DNA of 64,000 nucleotides, from positions 3,410,001 through 3,474,000 of the forward strand of contig OZ245715.1 in NCBI GenBank assembly GCA_965226965.1. Reading direction: 5' to 3'. This document shows positions 8,539 to 16,075 of the stretch, piece after piece (within the stretch, counting starts at the first letter, position 1; each line of letters opens with the position of its first letter). The position numbers and the translations under genes were made by a program. The notes below the pieces were generated by a model, which searched no databases, was not told where the DNA came from, and was given only the letters and a program-made list of their open reading frames with translations. This DNA is from Endoryza foliicola. GTDB taxonomy: Bacteria; Bacteroidota; Bacteroidia; Chitinophagales; Chitinophagaceae.

Positions 8539-8913
8539 TCACTCGTGTCGAGATCCAATGATCACCCACTGTTTAGCACTCCAAACCTTCCCCCTCAATA
8601 CTGCATGAAAACTGAGCGTATCGTAAAAATGCTCCGTTAGTCCCGATGGAGCATCTTCAATGGAGGGAACTCTGTACAAACCACTTACAAAAGCCTTTAT
8701 CGCATACTTCGGTGTGTCTGAACTGAGCTTCTTCATTTGGTCTATTTGAACGGTATCAATTAACCATATGCCCGCCCCTTCGGTTATACTTTGCTGTTTG
8801 TAGTTCAACCGAATCAGTTCCATTGCTTTCTCGTCTGTTAGTCGATTACCACAGGATACTAAAAAGGTTCCGAATATCAAGAGTATTCGGAACCCGGTAT
8901 AGAATTGCTTCAT
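8539..8913 (-). CDS. Hypothetical lipoprotein
   Basis: This 124-residue protein has a lipoprotein signal peptide ending in FLVSC (Cys at about residue 21) and is otherwise unrecognised. The mature part has a short helical start (LTDEKAMELIRLNY), then a mixed region containing WLIDTVQIDQMKKL, and ends near KQWVIIGSRHE. It starts one base after the stop codon of the phosphosugar mutase gene, so it is almost certainly translated from the same transcript. No function can be inferred from sequence beyond envelope attachment. Confidence 0.7.
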   Translation of the reverse strand: MKQFYTGFRILLIFGTFLVSCGNRLTDEKAMELIRLNYKQQSITEGAGIWLIDTVQIDQMKKLSSDTPKYAIKAFVSGLYRVPSIEDAPSGLTEHFYDTLSFHAVLRGKVWSAKQWVIIGSRHE

Positions 8914-8914
8914 A

Positions 8915-10639
8915 TTATAAGTTCATATCGGCAATAATGCCTTTGATTCTCGCATCCAAATCAGCGCTTACTTTGTCAAAATCAGCGGCACTTGCCAAAG
9001 GCGTATTCACGCTGAAATAAAACTTGATCTTCGGCTCTGTTCCGGATGGGCGCGCAGAAATTTTCGATCCATCCGCTAAAATGAACTGCAACACGTTTGA
9101 TTTTGGCAATTCAATTTTCCAGCTCTCGCCTGTCAACAGGTTCTTTCCAACTTGCAATTCGTAATCGAGCAACTGACCAACCGCCGAACCGTTAATGGTT
9201 TTAGGAGGATTGCTTCTGTAGCTTTCCATCATGGCAGCAATTTGAGCCTGACCATCCATACCCTTCTTGGTAATAGAGATCAGATGTTCTTTATAGTAGC
9301 CATGTTGAACGTACAAGTCGATCATTTTATCGTACAAAGAGCGCCCCTTGTCTTTTTCATAAGCAGCCATTTCGCAAAGCATGGCCACTGCTGAAATCGC
9401 ATCTTTATCACGAATTTGAGAGCCAATCATTAATCCGTAGCTCTCCTCACCACCAATCACGTAATTCTCTTTTCCTTCTTTTTCTTTGATCAATTCGGCA
9501 ATCCATTTGAAACCGGTGAGCACATTGTAACAAGCAATACCACTTGCTTTGGCAATGGTATCAATCATTTCAGTAGTTACGATGGTTTTCACCACCATAT
9601 CATTGGGTTGCGCCACACCTTTCGCCTTTCTCGCTTCAATCATATAATTGAAAGCCAATACAGCCGTTTGGTTACCATTCATTAGCACCCATTCCCCTTT
9701 GTGATTTTTGATACCAATACCTACGCGATCACTATCAGGGTCGGTTCCTAATAAAATATCGGCATTGATGGCTTTGGCCTTATTCAAACCAATGCTCATG
9801 GCTTCACTTTCTTCCGGGTTCGGATAAACGACGGTTGGGAAATTACCATCGGGAGTCGATTGCTCTTCCACGATGGTTACATCGGTAAACCCAAATTCTT
9901 TCAACACCTGAGGCATCAAAGTGATGCCGGTACCGTGAATAGGCGTGTACACAATTTTCAGATCGTGCTGACGCTTGATCACCTCCGGATAAACACTCAG
10001 GCTTTTCAACATCGCTATATAGGCTTCATCCAATTCTTTACCAATGAGCGTAATATTGGCTTCGCCTCCACTCCACTTCACTTCATCTACCGAGGCGATC
10101 GCTTCTACTTCTTTGATCACATTTTTATCATGTGGAGGAACCAACTGACCACCATCGTTCCAATAGGCCTTGTAACCATTGTATTCTTTTGGATTGTGAG
10201 AAGCGGTACAAACCACCCCACCTTTGCAGCCTAAATGGCGAATGGTGAAACTCAATTCAGGAGTAGGACGCAAGGCTTCAAACAAATAAACCTTAATGCC
10301 ATTGGCACCAAATACATTGGCAACTGTTTCGGCAAAAAAGCGGGAATTGTTTCTGCTATCGTGTGCCACGGCTACTGATACGGTTTCGCCGGGAAATGAT
10401 TTCTTCAAATAATTGGCATAACCCTGAGTGGCCATACCCACCGTGTATTTATTCATGCGATTGGTACCCACACCCATAATACCTCTCAATCCCCCCGTAC
10501 CAAATTCCAAATTGCGATAAAACGATTCGGCTAATTCTTTCTCATTAGAAGCTTGTAATTCTTTAATGGCAGATTTCGTAGCATCGTCAAAGTTGCCTGT
10601 TAACCAGACATTCACTTTTTCTAAGATAGCAGCATCCAT
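8915..10639 (-). CDS. Phospho-sugar mutase (phosphoglucomutase/phosphomannomutase family)
   Basis: The 574-residue protein is a complete alpha-D-phosphohexomutase, interconverting hexose 1- and 6-phosphates in the cytoplasm. The phosphoserine loop is TASHNPKEYNGYK with catalytic Ser147. The metal loop is GTDPDSDRVG, the sugar-binding loop is GGEESYG, and the phosphate-binding loop is RPSGTEPKIKF near the C-terminus. The length is in the range of the longer PGM/PMM (PgcA-like) subfamily. Whether glucose or mannose phosphate is preferred cannot be decided here. A lipoprotein gene follows immediately. Confidence 0.93.
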   Translation of the reverse strand: MDAAILEKVNVWLTGNFDDATKSAIKELQASNEKELAESFYRNLEFGTGGLRGIMGVGTNRMNKYTVGMATQGYANYLKKSFPGETVSVAVAHDSRNNSRFFAETVANVFGANGIKVYLFEALRPTPELSFTIRHLGCKGGVVCTASHNPKEYNGYKAYWNDGGQLVPPHDKNVIKEVEAIASVDEVKWSGGEANITLIGKELDEAYIAMLKSLSVYPEVIKRQHDLKIVYTPIHGTGITLMPQVLKEFGFTDVTIVEEQSTPDGNFPTVVYPNPEESEAMSIGLNKAKAINADILLGTDPDSDRVGIGIKNHKGEWVLMNGNQTAVLAFNYMIEARKAKGVAQPNDMVVKTIVTTEMIDTIAKASGIACYNVLTGFKWIAELIKEKEGKENYVIGGEESYGLMIGSQIRDKDAISAVAMLCEMAAYEKDKGRSLYDKMIDLYVQHGYYKEHLISITKKGMDGQAQIAAMMESYRSNPPKTINGSAVGQLLDYELQVGKNLLTGESWKIELPKSNVLQFILADGSKISARPSGTEPKIKFYFSVNTPLASAADFDKVSADLDARIKGIIADMNL

Positions 10640-10744
10640 ATTGTTAGTTTAAAAAGAATAATATTACCGGAAAATTAGGACATTCTAAAGAAATCTTAGA
10701 CTAATTTTATCCCGTAAATTTATTGACAATCAGAGCGTTCATTC

Positions 10745-11797
10745 ATGAGGAAAAAAATCCAGTCATCTTATCAAGAAGTACCCGGCACAGGCATATTACC
10801 AGCCGAGTATCAGCTATTGGAACCTAACAATCAAGAAGAACCATCTGTTGCAATCGCTTTCATCAAGAAGAGATGCACCCTCCTCTTCATCCTCCCCCTG
10901 TCCCTTTTCTTTTTCAATATTTGTTCTGCTCAAACCACCGATTCTTTTTCAATAAAAAAACGCACATGGGCTATGGCAGGTGGACAAGCAGCCTTCTATG
11001 CGGGATCATTACTAGCGCTGAACCAAGCTTGGTATGCCAACTATCCATCAGCCCCTTTACATAGCTTCGACGATAGCAGGGAGTGGTTGCAGGTTGATAA
11101 AACGGGACATGCGTGGACGGCCTACCAACTGAGTCGCGGCACTTACGGCATGTGGAAATGGGCTACTCAAAATGAAAAAAAAGCAGCATTGTTAAGTGGC
11201 ATTAGCAGTCTTGGCTATATGACGGTTATAGAATTTCTCGACGGTAAATCGGCTGAATGGGGCTGGAGTTGGTCCGATATTGGAGCCAATATTACCGGAA
11301 CCGGATTGTTTCTATCACAACAATTGGCCTGGAAAGAACAACGCATCTATTTGAAATGGAGTTTTCACCCAGGCAAGTACAGCGAGCCCGATTTAAAAGC
11401 AAGAGCGAATCAACTGTTCGGGAAATCGTGGTACGAACAAATGCTGAAAGATTACAATACCCAAACTTATTGGCTTTCTGCTAATATCCATTCATTCTTC
11501 AAGGACTCAAAGATTCCCAAATGGTTGAATTTGTCGATCGGTTACGGGGCTGATGGATTGTGGGGTGGAGAAGAAAATATCGCCAAAAATGCTGCAGGGC
11601 AAGTTACTTTTGATAGAACCGATATCAAGCGCATTCGACAATTTTATCTTGCCCCCGACATCGATTTTACCCGAATTCCCACCAAAAAGAAATGGTTGAA
11701 AACAGTGTTCTATTGTTTGAACTCCTTGAAAATGCCGGCACCGGCGTTAATGCTGAATAGTTCCGGAAAGCTAAAAGGGTATTTCTTGTATTTCTAA
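10745..11797 (+). CDS. DUF2279 family protein with signal peptide
   Basis: The 350-residue product matches the DUF2279 (YfiM-like) pattern: a GGQAAFYAGSLLALNQAWY helix, then a VDKTGHAWTAYQLSR block and a GWSWSDIGANITG segment. The hydrophobic stretch at about residues 45-62 (LLFILPLSLFFFNICSAQ) looks like a signal peptide with cleavage after SAQ. That leaves an unusual leader of about 40 residues in front of it. ATG at 10745 is the only clear start, so either the leader is real or a non-standard start closer to the signal is used. The protein probably sits at the envelope; its function is unknown. The 3' end overlaps the convergent phosphoribosyltransferase gene by 4 bases. Confidence 0.75.
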   Translation: MRKKIQSSYQEVPGTGILPAEYQLLEPNNQEEPSVAIAFIKKRCTLLFILPLSLFFFNICSAQTTDSFSIKKRTWAMAGGQAAFYAGSLLALNQAWYANYPSAPLHSFDDSREWLQVDKTGHAWTAYQLSRGTYGMWKWATQNEKKAALLSGISSLGYMTVIEFLDGKSAEWGWSWSDIGANITGTGLFLSQQLAWKEQRIYLKWSFHPGKYSEPDLKARANQLFGKSWYEQMLKDYNTQTYWLSANIHSFFKDSKIPKWLNLSIGYGADGLWGGEENIAKNAAGQVTFDRTDIKRIRQFYLAPDIDFTRIPTKKKWLKTVFYCLNSLKMPAPALMLNSSGKLKGYFLYF

Positions 11798-12294
11798 GCG
11801 AGGTAGGCGCCTAAAACTTCTTCGTCGTTCACTTCTACATAAATATGCTCTTGCAAAGTAGTAGCTACAGATAGTCCCACGAAGTCGCTGCTAATCGGGA
11901 AGGCTTTGTGTGTGCGTTCTACCAATACAAAAGTTTGGATCTTTTTGGGATGAAACGCCAAAAAAGGTTGAATGGCATACAGCATGGTTTTGCCGCTATT
12001 GGCAACATCATCAATCACTATGATGACTTGATCTTTATACTGAATGTCTTCGCTCAATTTAACTTCAGCAGGATGCTTTTTATCAAGCGTAATGGTAATG
12101 ATTCTTGTTGGAATAGAACTGTGTTTAGCGAGCAGCGCCTGTACATTTTTCGCTACTATGGAACCGCTGTTTCGAATACCGGCCAAAATCAGTTCGCTTG
12201 CGTTCATGTTTTGCTCTAAGACTTCCAAGGCCATGCGTTCCAGTTTGGAAGCGGCTGCAGCTTTATCTAGGATGTATTTCTTTTCGGTACTCAT
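11794..12294 (-). CDS. Phosphoribosyltransferase family protein (PyrR-like type I fold)
   Basis: This 166-residue protein contains the PRPP-binding signature of type I phosphoribosyltransferases, VIIVIDDVANSGKTM, at about residues 90-104. An N-terminal LILAGIRNSGSIVA block is of the PyrR/adenine-PRTase kind. It could use or sense PRPP in nucleotide salvage or pyrimidine regulation; the specific base is not determined. It lies 9 bases downstream of pcm on the same strand. Confidence 0.85.
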   Translation of the reverse strand: MSTEKKYILDKAAAASKLERMALEVLEQNMNASELILAGIRNSGSIVAKNVQALLAKHSSIPTRIITITLDKKHPAEVKLSEDIQYKDQVIIVIDDVANSGKTMLYAIQPFLAFHPKKIQTFVLVERTHKAFPISSDFVGLSVATTLQEHIYVEVNDEEVLGAYLA

Positions 12295-12303
12295 GCCACG
12301 AAA

Positions 12304-12960
12304 TTATTGATTTTTGCCCATCAGCATGGGCACAAAAGAAAATTGCTCAAACAATTCTTCGGAGTAGCTACCATCGGCATTTTTTGTAACCCGTTTCATT
12401 TGTTGTATTTCACCTTCGCCTACGGGAATCACCAATTTGGCTCCTGTCTTCATTTGTTCGATCAATTTCGGAGGAATGAAGGGAGCTGCAGCAGTCACCA
12501 ATACTTTATCAAAAGGAGCGAAAGTTGGAAGGCCTTCAAATCCATCTCCATAAAAATATTTAATAGAGGGATATTTACCACGGAGAATGAAATTTTTATG
12601 AAAATCGAACAGCTTTTTTTGGCGTTCAATGGTGAAAACTTGGCAACCCAAAGCCCCTAATACCATGGCCTGATACCCGCTACCGGTGCCTATTTCCAAT
12701 ACTTTTTCAAAAGGCTTTACATCGAGCAATTGAGTTTGATACGCTACGGTATAAGGTTGAGAAATGGTTTGGCCCTCTAAAATGGGAAAGGCTTTGTCTT
12801 CATAAGCCACTTGATCGAATGCAGAATCTAGAAAATAATGACGAGGAATCTCATTCATAACTTCTAAAATGCGTTCATTAGTGATGCCTTTGTCGCGCAA
12901 AACTTGAATCAATTGTTTTCGAAGTCCTTTGTGTCGGTATGTATCTTCAAATGTTCTCAT
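12304..12960 (-). CDS. pcm: Protein-L-isoaspartate O-methyltransferase
   Basis: The 218-residue protein is a typical Pcm, which methylates isoaspartyl residues in damaged proteins using S-adenosylmethionine. It has the N-terminal RHYFLDSAFDQVAYEDKAFPI block that contacts substrate, the SAM-binding motif VLEIGTGSGYQA at about residues 85-96, and the later PVGEGEIQQM block. It is upstream of, and probably cotranscribed with, the phosphoribosyltransferase gene. The length is normal for the family. Confidence 0.95.
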   Translation of the reverse strand: MRTFEDTYRHKGLRKQLIQVLRDKGITNERILEVMNEIPRHYFLDSAFDQVAYEDKAFPILEGQTISQPYTVAYQTQLLDVKPFEKVLEIGTGSGYQAMVLGALGCQVFTIERQKKLFDFHKNFILRGKYPSIKYFYGDGFEGLPTFAPFDKVLVTAAAPFIPPKLIEQMKTGAKLVIPVGEGEIQQMKRVTKNADGSYSEELFEQFSFVPMLMGKNQ

Positions 12961-13046
12961 AGCGAAGTTGAAATAAGCCTTGGTTGGAACCCTCTTTTGG
13001 TTATGCTATGCAAGTTCCGTTCTTTCTTAGATATTATGAAACCTTA

Positions 13047-14117
13047 CTACTTCTTTTTTAATCGAAGTAAAGGCGTTTCGATCCAATGATACGAAATCAT
13101 GCTCAAAGCAAGGGTAGTTAATAGCAATATGTTTGATGCGGTGATAGTAGCCCATTCGGATGGCATGTGTATTTGAAGCAGTTTTTGCAAGCCGCCACCA
13201 GCCATTCGCAAAACGATCCAATGAAATACATACAAACCATAGGAATACTTTCCCAAGAATTGTAAGATTGGGTGCAATAAAACCGGCGATAAAAATGACT
13301 CGTTGGACTGAAATGGATAGGCCACCAAGAATCCGTACACCAAATAGAAGCCGGTGAATCCCAATCCGGCCATCAGCGGGTGGTGCATTGAAAAGTCGCC
13401 ATCTATCCAACCAACTGTTACCAGTAAAGCAAGTCCAATCCCCGCCATCCAGAATAAACTTGTTCTATTCAAACGTTCTTTGTTTAGAAACAGAAAGATT
13501 CCCATTAAGAAACTGTCGACCCTGCAAAACGTATTGCCATAATAAACATAGTATTCATTCCAATGATCCATTTGTTGAGCGAGAACGTAGCGGACTGCGA
13601 TTAAACCGATGGGTATAAGGAAAAGAACTGCTCCTGTTTTCAGTTTTCTCATCAGTTGAATCAAAACCGGACTCAACAAATAGAACTGCATTTCCACAGC
13701 GAGGGACCAAAAATGTTCCAAATGGTTTGCTTCGTGCTTTTTGTGTAGAATCAATCCCCAGTTTTGAATGAATAGGGGATATTCATACCAAGACTTAATA
13801 TAAGGCGCGTAATAGTGTTGCTTATCGGCTGTTCCGGGAATTAGAATGTAGACGAAGAAAGCGATCACTACAAGAAAGTAGAGCGGTGCAATGCGAAGCA
13901 ATCGGTTTCTCATGAATTGCAAGTAGCCATCAAATGTAGTTGAATACGATTCGTAGTTCATGGCTATTAAATAGCCCGACAGAACAAAAAACAGATCTAC
14001 CCCACTCCATCCAAACTGCATTACAGGAAATCCAATTCGGTAATGATATGCGATCACTAATAATATGGCCAAGCCTCGAAGGCCGTTGAAATGTTTGATA
14101 TGTTGATTTGGGGGCAA
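13047..14117 (-). CDS. Acyltransferase family 3 membrane protein (OafA/YrhL type)
   Basis: This 356-residue polytopic membrane protein matches acyltransferase family 3. It begins with HFNGLRGLAILLVIAYHY, contains the conserved His-bearing first helix, and continues with GWSGVDLFFVLSGYLIA and RNRLLRIAPLY. About ten transmembrane segments follow. Such enzymes O-acylate extracellular polysaccharides or lipids. The apparent start at 14117 is TTG; the nearest upstream stop is in frame before any ATG, and no ATG lies before the conserved N-terminal block. It therefore probably uses a non-ATG start. The target glycan is unknown. It lies downstream of the tRNA-Arg gene and its terminator. Confidence 0.87.
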   Translation of the reverse strand: MPPNQHIKHFNGLRGLAILLVIAYHYRIGFPVMQFGWSGVDLFFVLSGYLIAMNYESYSTTFDGYLQFMRNRLLRIAPLYFLVVIAFFVYILIPGTADKQHYYAPYIKSWYEYPLFIQNWGLILHKKHEANHLEHFWSLAVEMQFYLLSPVLIQLMRKLKTGAVLFLIPIGLIAVRYVLAQQMDHWNEYYVYYGNTFCRVDSFLMGIFLFLNKERLNRTSLFWMAGIGLALLVTVGWIDGDFSMHHPLMAGLGFTGFYLVYGFLVAYPFQSNESFLSPVLLHPILQFLGKYSYGLYVFHWIVLRMAGGGLQKLLQIHMPSEWATITASNILLLTTLALSMISYHWIETPLLRLKKK

Positions 14118-14170
14118 CTGAACTACTATTCGATGAATGATACCTTGAAAATACTAGTATATGTGGTATA

Positions 14171-14200
14171 AAAACAAAAAAGCCCGCTAAAAGCGAGCTT
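14171..14200 (-). terminator. Terminator downstream of tRNA-Arg
   Basis: On the minus strand AGCTCGCT and AGCGGGCT form an 8-bp stem (one G-T pair) followed by six T residues and a further T-rich run. It begins a few bases after the tRNA 3' end. Confidence 0.8.
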
Positions 14201-14204
14201 TAAG

Positions 14205-14278
14205 TGATCCGGATTGGATTCAAACCAATGACCCACAGCTTAGAAGGCTGTTGCTCTATTCAGCTGAGCTACCGGACC
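14205..14278 (-). tRNA. tRNA-Arg (anticodon TCT)
   Basis: The minus strand folds into a 74-nt cloverleaf. The 7-bp acceptor stem is GGTCCGG/CCGGATC with one G-T pair, the D stem is GCTC/GAGC, and the anticodon stem is ACAGC/GCTGT around loop CTTCTAA. The T arm is ATTGG/CCAAT with a TTTGAAT loop, and the discriminator is A. The anticodon TCT reads AGA codons. The CCA end is not encoded. Confidence 0.96.
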
Positions 14279-14289
14279 GAAATCGGCTG

Positions 14290-14320
14290 CAAAGATATTA
14301 TTTCCCAGCTTATTACCCAA
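14290..14320 (-). promoter_or_regulatory. Promoter of tRNA-Arg
   Basis: On the minus strand TTG (14318-14320) is followed after 20 bases by TATCTTTG (14290-14297), a perfect TAnnTTTG -7 box. It lies 11 bases upstream of the tRNA 5' end. Spacing and position fit the Bacteroidota housekeeping sigma factor. Confidence 0.7.
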
Positions 14321-14365
14321 GCCTTCGGCTGCCTTTTTCCGAAAAATGAGTTGAAGAAGAATCTT

Positions 14366-14373
14366 TATGTTTG
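14366..14373 (+). promoter_or_regulatory. -7 box upstream of ung
   Basis: TATGTTTG is a perfect TAnnTTTG element, 18 bases before the ATG at 14392. No convincing -33 element is seen at the expected distance. The box covers a possible TTG start at 14371, which argues for the ATG at 14392. Confidence 0.5.
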
Positions 14374-14391
14374 CAGCTAATACAAGTAAAT

Positions 14392-15063
14392 ATGGATGTA
14401 AAAATTCATGAATCGTGGAAACAGGTGCTTAAAAACGAGTTCGAAAAAGCCTATTTCCTTGAAATTGTGACCTTTTTACGCACCGAACGGATGGCAGGCG
14501 CCACCATTTATCCGCCCGGTTCCCTCATTTTCAATGCTTATAACACCACTCCGTTCGACCAAGTAAAAGTGGTGATCATTGGGCAAGACCCTTATCATGG
14601 ACCGGGGCAAGCACACGGACTCAGCTTTTCAGTTCAGAACGGCATAGCCACTCCACCTTCGCTTCAAAATATTTACAAAGAATTACACACCGATATTGGT
14701 ATGCCCATTCCCAACCATGGGAACCTCACCCCTTGGGCAGAGCAGGGAGTGCTACTCCTCAATGCTTCATTGACTGTTCGCGCCAATCAACCGATGAGCC
14801 ATGCTAAAATTGGCTGGAGCGGTTTTACAGACGCCACCATTTCAACCATATCGAAGGAAAAAGAAAAGGTTGTTTTCCTACTTTGGGGTAAATTTGCGCA
14901 GGAAAAACAAGTGCTGATTGATGAAACCAAACATTTGGTACTCAAAGCCGCACACCCTTCCCCCTTATCCGCATACAACGGTTTTTTTGGTTGCCGGCAT
15001 TTCTCTAAAACCAATGAATACTTAAGTAAAAATGGACTGAGTCCGATAAACTGGAACTTGTAA
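14392..15063 (+). CDS. ung: Uracil-DNA glycosylase
   Basis: The 223-residue protein is a family 1 uracil-DNA glycosylase, which removes uracil from DNA to start base-excision repair. The water-activating loop IGQDPYHGPGQAHG contains the catalytic Asp. HPSPLSAYNGFFGCRHF carries the catalytic His and the DNA-intercalation loop. Start choice: an upstream TTG (14371) is possible, but ATG at 14392 (MDVKIHESW) gives the usual family N-terminus and lies downstream of a -7 box. plsC follows 1 base after the stop codon. Confidence 0.96.
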   Translation: MDVKIHESWKQVLKNEFEKAYFLEIVTFLRTERMAGATIYPPGSLIFNAYNTTPFDQVKVVIIGQDPYHGPGQAHGLSFSVQNGIATPPSLQNIYKELHTDIGMPIPNHGNLTPWAEQGVLLLNASLTVRANQPMSHAKIGWSGFTDATISTISKEKEKVVFLLWGKFAQEKQVLIDETKHLVLKAAHPSPLSAYNGFFGCRHFSKTNEYLSKNGLSPINWNL

Positions 15064-15064
15064 C

Positions 15065-15814
15065 ATGAACATTGTCAAGAATATTTTGGGAAGAGTGTTT
15101 GCTATTTGGGCCATGATCATGTTTGTAGGGACCATGATTTTGATGTACATCCCCTTTCTTTTACTCTCCTACTTCAAAAAGGACCCAATAAAAACAACCC
15201 GCTTTATTCGAATTTCTAGAATATGGATGCGCGTTTTCCTTCCATTAGCAGGCTGCCCCATGAAAGTAAAAGGGGAAGAAAATTTCGAAAAAGATCAGAA
15301 CTATATTGTGGTTTGCAATCACAATTCCTTTCTAGATGTTCCACTCTCCTCTCCATTCATTCCGGGTAATGGTAACAAAACCATTGCTAAAAGCGAACTG
15401 GCTAAAGTGCCGGTGTTTGGATTGATCTATAAAACCGGAAGTGTTCTAGTGAACCGCAAAAGCGATCAAAGCAGAAAAGAGAGCTATCAAAAAATGAAAG
15501 ACGTGTTGCAAATGGGGCTGCATATGTGCATCTACCCGGAAGGAACGCGGAACAAATCAGAAAAAGCCTTGAACGAATTTCATTTGGGAGCGTTCAGACT
15601 AGCGAAAGAAACCGGAAAGCCATTAATTCCCGGTATTATTTTCAATACAAGAAAAGTAATGCCCGCTAATAAGATCTTCTTTTTCTGGCCAACTAAAATA
15701 GGAATTCACTTCTTATCACCTATACCAGTAACCGAATCTGATACACCGGAATCGTTGAAAGAGAAGGCTTACCAAGCCATGAAAACTTACATTGAATCGA
15801 AACCCACGATTTAA
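15065..15814 (+). CDS. plsC: 1-acyl-sn-glycerol-3-phosphate acyltransferase (PlsC family)
   Basis: The 249-residue membrane-associated protein has an N-terminal hydrophobic anchor (about 10-40) and the acyltransferase motifs NHNSFLD (HX4D, catalytic) and YPEGTRNKSE (glycerophosphate binding). It would acylate lysophosphatidate to phosphatidate in phospholipid synthesis. It begins 1 base after the ung stop codon and is likely cotranscribed. The family also includes other lysophospholipid acyltransferases, so the exact acceptor is inferred. Confidence 0.9.
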   Translation: MNIVKNILGRVFAIWAMIMFVGTMILMYIPFLLLSYFKKDPIKTTRFIRISRIWMRVFLPLAGCPMKVKGEENFEKDQNYIVVCNHNSFLDVPLSSPFIPGNGNKTIAKSELAKVPVFGLIYKTGSVLVNRKSDQSRKESYQKMKDVLQMGLHMCIYPEGTRNKSEKALNEFHLGAFRLAKETGKPLIPGIIFNTRKVMPANKIFFFWPTKIGIHFLSPIPVTESDTPESLKEKAYQAMKTYIESKPTI

Positions 15815-15876
15815 ATTATTATGCTAATGATATGAAAATCTCAAACAATTCATATCTACTGGCCAAAAAAAGTAAT

Positions 15877-16024
15877 TGAGTTTTTGAGTTTTTTTAGTTT
15901 TTAAGTAGTCGCATCAACAGCGATTTCTACTCTGAAAAAGCCTCCCAGTAAAGGTCCTTTTCTACGCATTAACGTTGTTCAAAGCCCAATCTAAAAAACT
16001 AAAAAACTCAACAACTAAAGAACT
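15877..16024. repeat. Long-range A/T inverted repeat between convergent genes
   Basis: The left arm (about 15884-15905, TTGAGTTTTTTTAGTTTTTA) is nearly the reverse complement of the right arm (about 15991-16012, rich in CTAAAAAACT). Roughly 85 bases separate the arms. Within each arm, GAGTTTTT-like words repeat. It lies in the 261-base space between convergent plsC and lptD and may act as a bidirectional transcription end. I see no coding potential in it. Confidence 0.55.
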
Positions 16025-16075
16025 CGCATTCAAAGTATCCTTTGGGGGATTGCCCAACAACTCTGAGGTCACAAT

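Noticed and set aside
15815..16075. Insertion sequence remnant between plsC and lptD
   Set aside because: There is an inverted repeat but no transposase fragment and no clear target duplication, so only an inverted repeat is reported.
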